Source: Sphaerobacteraceae bacterium (GTDB lineage Bacteria > Chloroflexota > Chloroflexia > Thermomicrobiales > Thermomicrobiaceae). Taken from it: 34,046 bases of DNA. Positions 15,501 to 23,739 of the stretch are shown here, piece after piece. Both the position numbers and the translations under genes were made by a program. The number at the start of each line of letters is the position of its first letter. The first letter of the stretch is position 1. Where the stretch lies: assembly GCA_007695115.1 (NCBI GenBank), contig REEK01000079.1:1-34046 (forward strand), in the 5' to 3' direction. The notes below the pieces were generated by a model. The model was given only the letters and a program-made list of their open reading frames with translations. It had not been told where the DNA came from and ran no database searches.

Positions 15501-16412
15501 ATGCTCCGCAAGACGATGCTGGCTCTGGCAGATAACGATTTCGTGACCCGAACGGTAACCAGCAATCGCATCTCACGGGATCTGGCCTTTCGCTTCGTGG
15601 CCGGCGAGACCTTCGATGAGTCGCTCGCCTCGAGCAAGGATCTGCTCAACGCCGGAATGATGCTGACCCTCGACCTGCTTGGCGAGAATCTCTCGGAACC
15701 ACATCTGGCCGAACAGGCGGCGACGGAATACTGTACCATGCTCGATCGGATCGCCGAAACCGGCGCCAACAGCACCATCTCGGTCAAATTGACGATGCTC
15801 GGACTCGATATCTCCGATGAGTTCGCCCATGACCTGATGATCCGGGTGCTGGATCGAGCACGGATATATAACAACTTCGTGCGGATCGACATGGAAGGCA
15901 GCGCCTACACCCAGCGAACGCTGGACATCTTCTATGCGTTGCGGGAAACCTACGGAGACACCGTGGGGATCGTTCTACAGTCCTATCTGTACCGGAACGA
16001 CCGCGACGTGGAACAGGCGATCGAACAGGGTGCCAAGGTCCGTCTGGTCAAAGGCGCCTACGCTGAGCCAGAGACGCACGCCTATCCGAAGAAGGCGGAT
16101 GTCGATGCCGCCTTTCGTCGGCAGATGGAGCGCCTGATGGACGACGGCAACTACCCCGCTATCGCCACACAGGACGACGCAATCATCGATGTGGCCCGCG
16201 GATACGCCATGCGCATGGGAATCGACAAATCCCGGTTCGAATTCCAGATGATGTACGGCATCAGAGAAGATATTCAGTACGAGCTCGTCGAAGCCGGCTA
16301 CAACATGCGCGTCTACGTTCCGTTCGGAGAGATGTGGTACCCGTACTTCATGCGCCGAATGGGCGAGCGCCCGGCAAATCTCATGTTTGCGCTGAAGAAC
16401 TTCGTCCGCTGA
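15501..16412 (+). CDS. Proline dehydrogenase
   Basis: A 303-residue monofunctional FAD-dependent proline dehydrogenase, which oxidises proline to pyrroline-5-carboxylate and passes electrons to the membrane. The (beta/alpha)8 barrel landmarks are present: SVKLT (94-98), RIDMEGS, LQSYLYR (159-165), RLVKGAY (181-187), ATQDD and the substrate-carboxylate arginines in the terminal YFMRRMGERPAN (282-293). The length matches the short bacterial and archaeal type lacking the aldehyde dehydrogenase domain of PutA. AAGGGG lies before the ATG at 15501. No P5C dehydrogenase gene is adjacent. The stop is 7 bases from the convergent MFS stop. Confidence 0.93.
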   Translation: MLRKTMLALADNDFVTRTVTSNRISRDLAFRFVAGETFDESLASSKDLLNAGMMLTLDLLGENLSEPHLAEQAATEYCTMLDRIAETGANSTISVKLTMLGLDISDEFAHDLMIRVLDRARIYNNFVRIDMEGSAYTQRTLDIFYALRETYGDTVGIVLQSYLYRNDRDVEQAIEQGAKVRLVKGAYAEPETHAYPKKADVDAAFRRQMERLMDDGNYPAIATQDDAIIDVARGYAMRMGIDKSRFEFQMMYGIREDIQYELVEAGYNMRVYVPFGEMWYPYFMRRMGERPANLMFALKNFVR

Positions 16413-16419
16413 TCAAAGG

Positions 16420-17655
16420 TCAGGCTGGCTGAATCCGGATCACCATGCGTAGTATCCCGGCCAGAGCCAGTAGTCCGAGCATTCCGGCAAACGCAATCGC
16501 GTAGCTCACATTTTCGGCGACCGCGGCGAACATCAGGGGTCCTATAGCCGTGGCGGAGATCATGATCATCATCGCCGATCCCTGCACCTGCCCCAAGCCC
16601 TGACGACCATAGTAGTAGGGCCAGGTATAGCGAACGGCAATCCCCTGCATCCCCATCGCGCTGCCAAGAATGATGGCGTAGATCACCGCAAGAAACCCGG
16701 TGCTGGTGACTTGCAGCATGAGAATCGCAACGCCAAAGATCGCCATGTTGGCCACGAACAACGGCGTAGGCCCGGTGCGCTCGACAACGAACCCGGCCAG
16801 TAACCCGGTAAGCGCAGAAGCAATCGCGAACGGAATAAAGACCCGGGCAGCAACCTCTGCCGTGAGGCCCTGACGCTCGAAGAGTGCGACCTGATGAAAG
16901 ATTAGCGCAGTATCAACCAGCGCCGGGACCGCCATTGGTCCGGCCAGTGCCCAGAAGCTCCAGCTGGTCAGTACCTTGCGCTTCTCTCCGCTCGCCGCAC
17001 GCTGGATTCTGCGAATCTCGTCGTCGGGAAGGGAATCGGCCCCATCGGGGAGCTCGCCGATATCTTCCGGTTTGTTGCGAATGACGAGGATCGCGATCGG
17101 GAGCACGATCGCCCAGACCATCAGCCCGAGCGCGAAGTACGCCCCGCGCCAGCTCAGGATCTCGATGAGGAATTGCCCGAGGTTCGGCATCACTGCGATC
17201 GTAATCGCTCCACCCAGGCCCATGATGGCCATCGCCCGGCCACGACGGACGATGAACCACTGCGACACCAGAAGCGAACCATTGACCGGCATCGCGCCCT
17301 GCCCCAGACCCCGCAGCAATGCCAGCGCGACAGCCATTGCCAGGATCCCGGTGGCGGCGCTCAGCGCGATGCAGGCCAGTCCGAAGATCGAGCCCATGAT
17401 GATCAGCATCAATCGCGGACCAAAACGGTCAGACAGACGACTGACAATCATCACCGCCGCCGCGCTGACCACCGTGCCGGCCGCATAGATACTGGAGAGC
17501 ATCGTTCGGGTGTAGCCGGTATCTTCGATGATCGGATCGATGAACACCGTGAACATGAAGGACTGGCCGGGCCCGGCGGCAAACGTCACCAGCATCGCCG
17601 AGAGTACGATCCACCATCCGTAGAACGGACGAGGATACATCTTCAGCAATGACAC
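16420..17655 (-). CDS. MFS transporter, monocarboxylate/oxalate-formate antiporter-like
   Basis: A 411-residue membrane carrier with about twelve hydrophobic spans. It opens YGWWIVLSAMLVTFAAGPGQSFMFTVF, then has SRLSDRFGPR in the loop after TM2 (the MFS G-x-x-x-D/R-x-G motif). A charged central loop around residues 195-220 separates the halves. The start YGWW and GPGQS region resemble the monocarboxylate/oxalate-formate branch of the MFS, so an organic acid substrate is the best guess, but no residue fixes it. The GTG at 17655 has GGAG six bases upstream; an ATG five codons later is possible. It is probably cotranscribed with the small gene upstream at 17719-17973. Confidence 0.88.
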   Translation of the reverse strand: MSLLKMYPRPFYGWWIVLSAMLVTFAAGPGQSFMFTVFIDPIIEDTGYTRTMLSSIYAAGTVVSAAAVMIVSRLSDRFGPRLMLIIMGSIFGLACIALSAATGILAMAVALALLRGLGQGAMPVNGSLLVSQWFIVRRGRAMAIMGLGGAITIAVMPNLGQFLIEILSWRGAYFALGLMVWAIVLPIAILVIRNKPEDIGELPDGADSLPDDEIRRIQRAASGEKRKVLTSWSFWALAGPMAVPALVDTALIFHQVALFERQGLTAEVAARVFIPFAIASALTGLLAGFVVERTGPTPLFVANMAIFGVAILMLQVTSTGFLAVIYAIILGSAMGMQGIAVRYTWPYYYGRQGLGQVQGSAMMIMISATAIGPLMFAAVAENVSYAIAFAGMLGLLALAGILRMVIRIQPA

Positions 17656-17718
17656 GGTGATCTCCGACCGGGAGCCACGTTCCAGCTCCGAGCAGCGGGG
17701 TGGTCGTTGGTTAGCACC

Positions 17719-17973
17719 CTACCCGCCGAGCTTGTGAATCTTGACACCTTCTCGCTGGAGACGATTAAGCATATGCAGCCGCGTCTCGAGGTCGATCCGA
17801 CCCTCGGGCACGATCATGGAAACGCGCTCGATCTCGGCCTTGGCCGCGACCCAGTCACGAAACTGCTTGCTGCTCATATCGGAGACGGCGAGGTTCGCCG
17901 TTCCGACACCACTGTCGTTCGGAACGAGGATGTAGATCAGATCAAGATCATCAACCGTGAAGTCTGTAACCAT
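17719..17973 (-). CDS. Small unknown protein, 84 residues
   Basis: I do not recognise it. The composition is that of a real soluble protein: an acidic start, a hydrophobic strand LIYILVPND, a helical FRDWVAAKAEIERV, then SMIVPEGRIDLETRLHMLNRLQREGVKIHKLGG. There are no cysteines, signal or membrane span. The ATG at 17973 has only a weak GGAATAG site. It lies 63 bases upstream of the MFS gene on the same strand and may share its transcript. The opposite-strand frames here look non-coding. Confidence 0.55.
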   Translation of the reverse strand: MVTDFTVDDLDLIYILVPNDSGVGTANLAVSDMSSKQFRDWVAAKAEIERVSMIVPEGRIDLETRLHMLNRLQREGVKIHKLGG

Positions 17974-18114
17974 CTGGGGCTATTCCTGTTCTCACTGGCT
18001 TCGTCGGATCCACCCTGCCGTGAAGGATCCGGCCTATGGCAATCGACAGGCTACCACGTCTGCCGGCGATCTGCGACATCCTCAAAGGGCTCACCGATAC
18101 CACAGGCGCTGTGC

Positions 18115-18140
18115 TACTATCGCGCCAACCGGTTGGCGCG
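18115..18140 (+). promoter_or_regulatory. -10 element followed by a 20-bp perfect palindrome
   Basis: TACTAT (18115-18120) is directly followed by the perfect palindrome CGCGCCAACCGGTTGGCGCG (18121-18140), 44 bases before the ATG at 18185. No good -35 is visible at 17 bases. A dimeric repressor site overlapping the transcription start, or a 5'-terminal mRNA hairpin, are the two simple readings. Confidence 0.5.
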
Positions 18141-18184
18141 GGCCAGTCGGGCATGACCGAACCAGAAAGGACATCAGGTTCCAG

Positions 18185-19450
18185 ATGAGCATTGCGGAAA
18201 AGGTACAGGTCAGTGAGGAACTCGATCAGTGGTTGCGTGATACCCGTCGCTACCTGCACATGAACCCGGAGCTCTCCCTGCAGGAGCAGAATACAGCTCG
18301 CGTCGTTGCCGGACAGCTCAGCGAGCTGGGTGTTGAGCACAAGACCGGCGTCGGGGGAGATGGCCGCTCCCTGTATACCCCGAAAGAGGCGCTGGAGCTG
18401 GCTGGCATCAAGACCGGCGCAATCACCGGCGGCACCGGCGTCATCGGCATCATCCATGGCCGGAAACCGGGCAAGACGATTCTGTTGCGTGCCGATATGG
18501 ACGCGCTGCCGATGGACGAGCAGAACGATGTTGAGTACAAGTCGACCAACGCCGGAGCAATGCACTCCTGCGGGCACGATGTTCACACCACCGTCCTGAT
18601 GGGCGTCGCCGAAGTCCTGAACAACATGAAGGATCAGTTCGACGGCACGGTTGTGCTCATGTTCCAGCCCGGCGAAGAAGGCTACGGCGGTGCCGCAGCC
18701 ATGATCAATGATGGCATTCTGGACGATCCAAAGGTTGACGCGGCACTCGCATTGCACGTCGGCGTCGATGGGCGTGCCGGACAGATCAGTGTCAATTCTG
18801 GAGCCAACACCGCGGCGGCAGATGGCCTGCAAATCTTCGTCGAGGGAATCGGTGGCCACGCTGCCCGGCCCCACGTCGGTGTCGACACCACGCTCGTCGC
18901 GGCGCAGATCGTGGTCGCCCTGCAGAGTATTGTCAGCCGGAACGTCGATCCCGGTGAGTCCGCCGTGGTGACGATCGGCAAGCTCCACGCCGGAACAGCA
19001 TCCAACATCATCCCGGCCACGGCTCAGATCGAAGGAACGGTCCGCACCTACAACCAGGACGTTCGCGACCACGTCGAGAAGCGCATCAAGGAGATCGTCG
19101 AAGGCATTGCCGCCAGCATGGGCGCCAAAGCAAGAGTCGCCTACCTGCGTGGTTATCCGCCACTCTTCAACGATCCCGCAATGGTGGAGATCGTCCGCGA
19201 GGCCGGTACAGATGTGCTGGGTGCCGACAACGTGCTGCCATCCAGTCCGAAAATGGCCGGTGAGGACATGGCTTTCGTCGCCGAGCGCGTTCCAACCTGC
19301 ATGTTTGGTCTTGGAGTCTCCGATCCGGACCGCGAGATCATCTACCCGCCGCATCATCCGCGCTTCGATGCAGACGAAGATGCCCTCGCCGTCGGTGTTC
19401 GTGTGATGGCCACCGCTGCACTGAAGTACCTCGGAGCCGACAGCGAGTAG
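18185..19450 (+). CDS. M20-family amidohydrolase (N-acyl amino acid amidase type)
   Basis: A 421-residue metallopeptidase-fold amidohydrolase, the group that removes acyl groups from N-acyl amino acids or hippurate. Metal and catalytic motifs are intact: LRADMDALPM (101-110), HSCGHDVHT (C129, H131, D132), FQPGEEGYGG (E164/E165), LALHVG, the dimer-domain GGHAARPHVGVD and MAGEDMAF near the end. Between residues 62 and 80 there is a short insertion (LYTPKEALELAGIKTGA) before the usual GTGVIG strand. No signal peptide. The ATG at 18185 follows AGAAAGGA at some distance and CAGG closer; the frame is open much further upstream but that part is non-coding in character. A strong terminator follows, so it is monocistronic. 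Confidence 0.9.
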   Translation: MSIAEKVQVSEELDQWLRDTRRYLHMNPELSLQEQNTARVVAGQLSELGVEHKTGVGGDGRSLYTPKEALELAGIKTGAITGGTGVIGIIHGRKPGKTILLRADMDALPMDEQNDVEYKSTNAGAMHSCGHDVHTTVLMGVAEVLNNMKDQFDGTVVLMFQPGEEGYGGAAAMINDGILDDPKVDAALALHVGVDGRAGQISVNSGANTAAADGLQIFVEGIGGHAARPHVGVDTTLVAAQIVVALQSIVSRNVDPGESAVVTIGKLHAGTASNIIPATAQIEGTVRTYNQDVRDHVEKRIKEIVEGIAASMGAKARVAYLRGYPPLFNDPAMVEIVREAGTDVLGADNVLPSSPKMAGEDMAFVAERVPTCMFGLGVSDPDREIIYPPHHPRFDADEDALAVGVRVMATAALKYLGADSE

Positions 19451-19484
19451 GCTCTCTGACAGGTTATCAGGCAATCGTGCGCCT

Positions 19485-19516
19485 CCCGGTCCAGCGTATG
19501 CTGGGCCGGGCTTTTT
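19485..19516 (+). terminator. Intrinsic terminator of the amidohydrolase
   Basis: CCCGGTCCAGC (19485-19495) pairs with GCTGGGCCGGG (19500-19510), tetraloop GTAT, one G-U, followed by CTTTTT. Confidence 0.88.
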
Positions 19517-19542
19517 CGAGCCCCTGGATCATCCCTGGTTGA

Positions 19543-19571
19543 TTACCATGACTGGCTCAGCGCTGTACAAT
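19543..19571 (+). promoter_or_regulatory. Promoter of the sugar dehydrogenase gene
   Basis: TTACCA (19543-19548), 17-base spacer, TACAAT (19566-19571), 55 bases before the ATG. Confidence 0.55.
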
Positions 19572-19626
19572 CTGCCCGGTCGGATGGTCCGACAACTGAC
19601 GTGATGACCCTGGATGGACGCGTTCT

Positions 19627-20907
19627 ATGACTCTCTCCAATCGAATTCTGCGAATCGCCCTGCTGGCGGCTGCCATGGTGCTGGCGCTGGCCGCATGTGA
19701 CGAGTCTGAGCAATCCGAGCCTGACCCGTCGCCTGAACCCGGCCCGACCGCGACCGAAGCGCCCTCGGACACAGAGGATCCCTCAGCGTCCGACGATGAA
19801 GCTGAAGGTCTGATGCCGACTCCGGTTACCGGTGACGAAGACCAGATCGACGATGCAATGCTCGAAGAGGAAACGGAAGACCCCGGCTGGGTCGACTATG
19901 ACTTCGAGGTCCTGGCGACGGATCTCGACATCCCCTGGGAGCTGGTGTTTCTCCCCAACGGAGACATGTTCATCACTGAGCGGCCCGGAACAGTCCGCCT
20001 GATGCGTGATGGTGAACTCCAGGACGACCCGATCTTCGAGTTTGATGACGTGGCCCACGAGCGAGGTGCAGAAGGTGGCTTGCTCGGCATGACACTGCAC
20101 CCCGAGTTCGAGGACAACGGCTGGATCTATTTCTACTACACGTATGAAGACGACGATGAATGGCGAAACAGGGTCGTCCGGTACACCGTCGATGGGACGG
20201 ACTTCAACGATCGTGAGATCATCATCGATGACATGCCTGGCGCGTTTACCCACAACGGCGGCCGCATCAAGTTCGGGCCCGACGACAAGCTGTACGTCAC
20301 CCTCGGTGACGCTCAGCGACAGAACGATGCACAGGACATCGATATTCTGGTATCGAAGATTCTGCGCCTGAACGATGACGGAACCTTCCCTGAAGACAAC
20401 CCGTTCGACGACTCCCCGGTCTACGCCAACGGACTGCGTAATCCGCAGGGGATCTCCTGGCACCCGGAGACCGGCGCACTCTACAGCAACCAGCACGGCC
20501 CCACCGGAAATGACGAAGTCAACCTGATCGAGCCAGGCGCGAACTATGGCTGGCCAGATATGGAGGGCTTCGACGGGGAGGTTCAGGATGACTTCACTCT
20601 GCCGGTAATGGCCAGTGGTGAAAACACCTGGGCGCCGTCCGGATCAACATTCTATGACGGCGATGTCTTCCCCCAGTGGCGCAACGAGTATCTGATGGCG
20701 GGACTGCGCAGCGTCACACTCTATCGCATCAACTTCACAGGTGCCGAGCCGGAGATGGGACCGATCGTCCAGGGTGAGTTCGGACGCCTGCGCACCGTGG
20801 TTCAGGGCCCTGACGGGCTGCTCTATCTGCTCACCAGCAATCGGGATGAGCGTCAGGAGCCACAGGAAGGCGATGATCGTCTGGTCCGGATTATCCCGGT
20901 GGACTAA
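19627..20907 (+). CDS. PQQ-dependent sugar dehydrogenase-like lipoprotein
   Basis: A 426-residue exported lipoprotein of the soluble glucose/sorbosone dehydrogenase family (six-bladed propeller, typically PQQ and calcium). The leader ends LAAC, giving lipidated Cys24. Residues 25-90 are an acidic, Pro/Ser/Thr-rich linker. The propeller starts about residue 97 (LATDLDIPWELVFLPNGDMFITERPG) and shows GGLLGMTLHPEF, FTHNGGRIKFGPDDKLYVTLGD (catalytic-type His followed by GGR), the GLRNPQGISWHPETGALYSNQHGPTGNDEVN metal/cofactor segment and NYGWP. The product is likely a periplasmic or cell-surface sugar oxidase; the sugar and the presence of PQQ biosynthesis are unknown. It has its own promoter and terminator. 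Confidence 0.9.
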   Translation: MTLSNRILRIALLAAAMVLALAACDESEQSEPDPSPEPGPTATEAPSDTEDPSASDDEAEGLMPTPVTGDEDQIDDAMLEEETEDPGWVDYDFEVLATDLDIPWELVFLPNGDMFITERPGTVRLMRDGELQDDPIFEFDDVAHERGAEGGLLGMTLHPEFEDNGWIYFYYTYEDDDEWRNRVVRYTVDGTDFNDREIIIDDMPGAFTHNGGRIKFGPDDKLYVTLGDAQRQNDAQDIDILVSKILRLNDDGTFPEDNPFDDSPVYANGLRNPQGISWHPETGALYSNQHGPTGNDEVNLIEPGANYGWPDMEGFDGEVQDDFTLPVMASGENTWAPSGSTFYDGDVFPQWRNEYLMAGLRSVTLYRINFTGAEPEMGPIVQGEFGRLRTVVQGPDGLLYLLTSNRDERQEPQEGDDRLVRIIPVD

Positions 20908-20974
20908 GCCCGAAACGATTGACAAATCGACAAAGTGGGCACTCGCTATCACCGATGTGTATACTACGCCGTTC

Positions 20975-21006
20975 GTGAAGGTCGGGCTATCCCGGCCTTC
21001 ACTTTT
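20975..21006 (+). terminator. Intrinsic terminator of the sugar dehydrogenase gene
   Basis: GTGAAGGTCGGG (20975-20986) pairs with CCCGGCCTTCAC (20991-21002), loop CTAT, one G-U, followed by TTTT. Confidence 0.85.
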
Positions 21007-21103
21007 AGAACGAAATCGGAAGTTCTGGTTCAAATCTTGCGACAGACGTCGCAACAGGCGGGGTCATGTTTCGAGCGTTTTTTCCAGCACATCGGAGCGC
21101 AGC

Positions 21104-21379
21104 ATGTACAAGCCGAGAATCAAGATCGAACTCTTCGGGACACCAAGGATGGTTGCCGGCACTCGCCGAATCGAAGCCACCGGAGAGGATCTCGGGACAC
21201 TGTTTCAAAATGCCTGCAACAAGGTTCCCTCGCTGAGGGATCATATCGTCAACTCCGAAGGCACCTGGCTCAACGCCGGGTACACGTTTGTGGTTGACGG
21301 ACAGTTCACGAATGACCCGAAACATTATGTTGACCCGGAATCAGACGTGTTGCTGGTCTCCCGGGCCTCTGGCGGATAG
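21104..21379 (+). CDS. MoaD/ThiS-like sulfur carrier protein
   Basis: A 91-residue beta-grasp protein ending in the diagnostic Gly-Gly (SRASGG). In this family the C-terminal glycine is activated and thiocarboxylated to donate sulfur, in the MoaD case for molybdopterin. The pattern IKIELFGTPRMVAG, a central helix LGTLFQNACNKVP, YTFVVDGQFTNDPKHYVDPESDVLLVSRASGG fits MoaD/ThiS. The ATG at 21104 has GGAG six bases upstream; longer upstream frames run through the preceding terminator and are not used. It lies 21 bases before the tungsten/molybdenum oxidoreductase gene, a pairing known from AOR-family operons, so it probably serves that enzyme's pterin cofactor. Confidence 0.85.
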   Translation: MYKPRIKIELFGTPRMVAGTRRIEATGEDLGTLFQNACNKVPSLRDHIVNSEGTWLNAGYTFVVDGQFTNDPKHYVDPESDVLLVSRASGG

Positions 21380-21400
21380 ATCCTCAGTTCAGGAGCGCCA

Positions 21401-23236
21401 TTGCACTCAGTTCATGGTCAGTATCTTCATATCGACCTGAGCCACGGTCGATCGACGATCTATCCGATTGCGGAATCCGTTCAACAAGCATTCCTCGGCG
21501 GCATCGGCCTGGGCACCTGGCTTCTGGACGCCTGGTGCCCTGCCGGCACCGAACCGCTTCACCCCGATGCGCCGCTCATCTTCGTTTCGAGTCCATTTAT
21601 CGGCACAGGCCTGACCACAGCTAGCAAACTCGCGGTGCTGGCCCGCTCTCCACAGACCGGTTTTATCGGCGACTCATTGACATCGAGCTACCTGGCCATC
21701 GCACTCAAGCGGTGCGGAGTCGACGCCATCGTCATCACCGGCCAATGCCCGGAATGGTCGGTGCTGATCGTCGAGAATCAGGAAATCCGGATCGAACCGG
21801 CGCAGGATCTGCTGGGCACCTCGCCCGATTCCACCTCAGAGCACCTGCGCGGCAGGCTCGGCAAGCAGTTTCGCATTGCGGCGATCGGAGAAGCCGGAGA
21901 AAACCTTGTGCGCTTCGCCGCGATCAGCAACGATGGGCGGCTGGCCGGTCGAACTGGACCGGGATGTGTCATGGGCAGCAAGCGGCTGAAGGCGATGGCC
22001 GTGCGAGGTAGCGGTCGACTGCCCGTTGTCGCCGACCCGGAAGCGCTCGGGCAGGCGGCTCGGGCCCTCTCTCGACGGAGTCTGGGGCCGGAGACCGCGA
22101 AGTATCGGGAACTCGGGACCGCCGCCAACCTGGCGTTCTTCAACAAGATGAGCATGCTTCCGAGCCGTAACTTCCAGGCCAGCCAGCTCGATGGACTCGA
22201 AGGGCTCCATGGTGAGGCACTCCACGCGACCCATCGAACCGACAAGAATGCCTGCGCCGCCTGTACCATCGGCTGTGAGCACCACTACGCGCTGCGGTCG
22301 TCCTCGGGTGAAGGCAAGTCGGGCTCAACGGTAAGGCTCGAGTACGAGAGTCTCTACGCCCTCGGTCCGCTCTGCGGCGTCAACGATCCAGACGTCGTGC
22401 TCCAGGCAGCCCGACTATGCGACGATCTCACGATGGACAGCATCACCACGGGCGCAACGATCGCCTGGGCGATGGAATGCCGCGAGAACGGTGTCGACCT
22501 GGGTGTACCGGACCACGAGATTCCGACATTCGGCGACGGAGATGCCCTGTTGCGGGTGATTGGCGAGATCGGCCAGCGTCGCGGCCTCGGTGATTTGCTC
22601 GCCGACGGAAGCCGTGCTGCCGCACGCGGAGTCGGGCAGGGCAGTGAATCATGGACGCTCGACGTCAAGGGGCTGGAATTGCCGGGATACGATCCGCGAA
22701 AGCTGCCAACGCTCGCTCTCGGTCTGGCCGTCGCAACCCGGGGTGCCTGTCATAATCGCTCATCCGCCTACGAAGTCGATCTCTCTGACCAGCTTGCCCC
22801 GGACTCGGAGCTCGAGGCGCGCGTTCAGGCCGCAATCCGGGCGGAGGATCAGGCATCGATTCTCGATTCCCTGAATCTCTGCAAGTTCCTTCGTCATTGC
22901 TTCGATGATCTTCCGGCCGAATCAGCGCATCTTCTGGAGCAGGTGACCGGTGTTCCTGCCGACGGGGAAACCCTTCTGGCAACTGGCGAGCGGATCAATA
23001 CCCTCAAGAGACTCTTCAACATCAGTCACGGCTGGACGCGCGAGGACGACTGGCTTCCGTCCCGGGTTCTGTCGAGCGAAAACGGTCAGTCCCTGCTCTC
23101 TCCAGACTGGCTGACATCGGCGCTGGATATCTACTATCGCCAGCGTGGTTGTGATGCGTACGGAATACCCACGAGCGCATCGCTAAGCCGCCTGCAGCTC
23201 GATCATCTGCGCGAAAGCGCCTCTGCTCCGGCCTGA
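21401..23236 (+). CDS. Aldehyde:ferredoxin oxidoreductase family (tungsten/molybdenum-bis-pterin) enzyme
   Basis: A 611-residue cytosolic oxidoreductase of the AOR family. The N-terminal pterin-binding domain has FLGGIGLGTWLL, SPFIGTGLTTASKLAVLARSPQTGFIGDS and GRTGPGCVMGSKRLKA. The [4Fe-4S] ligands are C285-x2-C288-x3-C292 (NACAACTIGC) with the fourth at C494 (LNLCKF), nearly the spacing of the Pyrococcus enzyme. The usual length is about 600. The start is a TTG at 21401 with AGGAG five bases upstream; no in-frame ATG gives an adequate N-terminus. Family members oxidise aldehydes to acids with ferredoxin (some reduce acids or benzoyl-CoA in other branches). Substrate and metal choice cannot be read here. 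It is coupled with the MoaD-like gene. Confidence 0.92.
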   Translation: MHSVHGQYLHIDLSHGRSTIYPIAESVQQAFLGGIGLGTWLLDAWCPAGTEPLHPDAPLIFVSSPFIGTGLTTASKLAVLARSPQTGFIGDSLTSSYLAIALKRCGVDAIVITGQCPEWSVLIVENQEIRIEPAQDLLGTSPDSTSEHLRGRLGKQFRIAAIGEAGENLVRFAAISNDGRLAGRTGPGCVMGSKRLKAMAVRGSGRLPVVADPEALGQAARALSRRSLGPETAKYRELGTAANLAFFNKMSMLPSRNFQASQLDGLEGLHGEALHATHRTDKNACAACTIGCEHHYALRSSSGEGKSGSTVRLEYESLYALGPLCGVNDPDVVLQAARLCDDLTMDSITTGATIAWAMECRENGVDLGVPDHEIPTFGDGDALLRVIGEIGQRRGLGDLLADGSRAAARGVGQGSESWTLDVKGLELPGYDPRKLPTLALGLAVATRGACHNRSSAYEVDLSDQLAPDSELEARVQAAIRAEDQASILDSLNLCKFLRHCFDDLPAESAHLLEQVTGVPADGETLLATGERINTLKRLFNISHGWTREDDWLPSRVLSSENGQSLLSPDWLTSALDIYYRQRGCDAYGIPTSASLSRLQLDHLRESASAPA

Positions 23237-23346
23237 CACCAGACCGCTCAGCAATCCACAGCTACTCTCCATTCAGTCCTATCGCAATTAATAGTAGTGC
23301 ACGGCACACTTCCTGCGTTTCAGGAATAGGAACAGACGTTCGTGCA

Positions 23347-23375
23347 TTAACAGAAGAGAACGGCAGCATTACTAC
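23347..23375 (+). promoter_or_regulatory. Possible promoter of the 75-residue protein gene
   Basis: TTAACA (23347-23352), 17-base spacer, TACTAC (23370-23375), 28 bases before the ATG. The -10 is weak. A small hairpin (TTCCTG/CAGGAA) sits just upstream at 23311-23327. Confidence 0.3.
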
Positions 23376-23403
23376 CGCGCATTCACAGAAAGGACGTACG
23401 TCA

Positions 23404-23631
23404 ATGTCGACGTATACGGGCGAAATGGATATCCTGGATCTCCAGCCTTACCGACTACCAACCGATATTCTTGCCGAAATCGACGACCTGTCTCGCGAGC
23501 GGCGCACGCTTCTGACGGAGATCTCCAGCTCACCGCTGGACCCGAAGCTGAAGGCTCGCCTGACTGAGATCGATGGACGACTCGAAGAGCTCTGGCTGGC
23601 ACGCCGGATGGAGCTGCGCCGAACGATATAG
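23404..23631 (+). CDS. Small helical unknown protein, 75 residues
   Basis: I do not recognise the family. After MSTYTGEMDILDLQPYRL it is almost wholly helical and charged: two heptad-like segments (DILAEIDDLSRERRTLLTEIS and KLKARLTEIDGRLEELWLARRMELRR) separated by SPLDPK suggest a helical hairpin or short coiled coil. Cytosolic, no cysteine. AAAGGA precedes the ATG by about ten bases, and a strong terminator follows, which supports a real monocistronic gene. Confidence 0.65.
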   Translation: MSTYTGEMDILDLQPYRLPTDILAEIDDLSRERRTLLTEISSSPLDPKLKARLTEIDGRLEELWLARRMELRRTI

Positions 23632-23676
23632 GTTCGTCGATCGGCTTCACACGTTCACGCTTCTGACAGGAAAGAG

Positions 23677-23709
23677 AACCGCCCGGCCACTAGAGGCCGG
23701 GCGGTTTTT
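23677..23709 (+). terminator. Intrinsic terminator, probably bidirectional
   Basis: AACCGCCCGGCC (23677-23688) pairs perfectly with GGCCGGGCGGTT (23695-23706), loop ACTAGA, with TTTTT at 23705-23709. The opposite strand reads TTCTCTTT after the stem, so it could also stop the convergent RidA-like transcript. Confidence 0.88.
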
Positions 23710-23739
23710 CGCATTCTGAGCGAAACGTCCGTGGTGGCT

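Noticed and set aside
17951-19474. A 507-codon open frame antisense to the amidohydrolase
   Set aside because: The plus strand encodes an M20 enzyme with all motifs; the reverse frame has no recognisable domain and is a by-product of codon bias.
20919-20924. TTGACA as a promoter for the MoaD-AOR operon
   Set aside because: No -10 element at 16-18 bases, and a strong terminator follows before the operon.
20741-21103. N-terminal extension of the MoaD-like protein
   Set aside because: It overlaps the sugar dehydrogenase and its terminator, and the beta-grasp fold begins at 21104 behind a good ribosome site.
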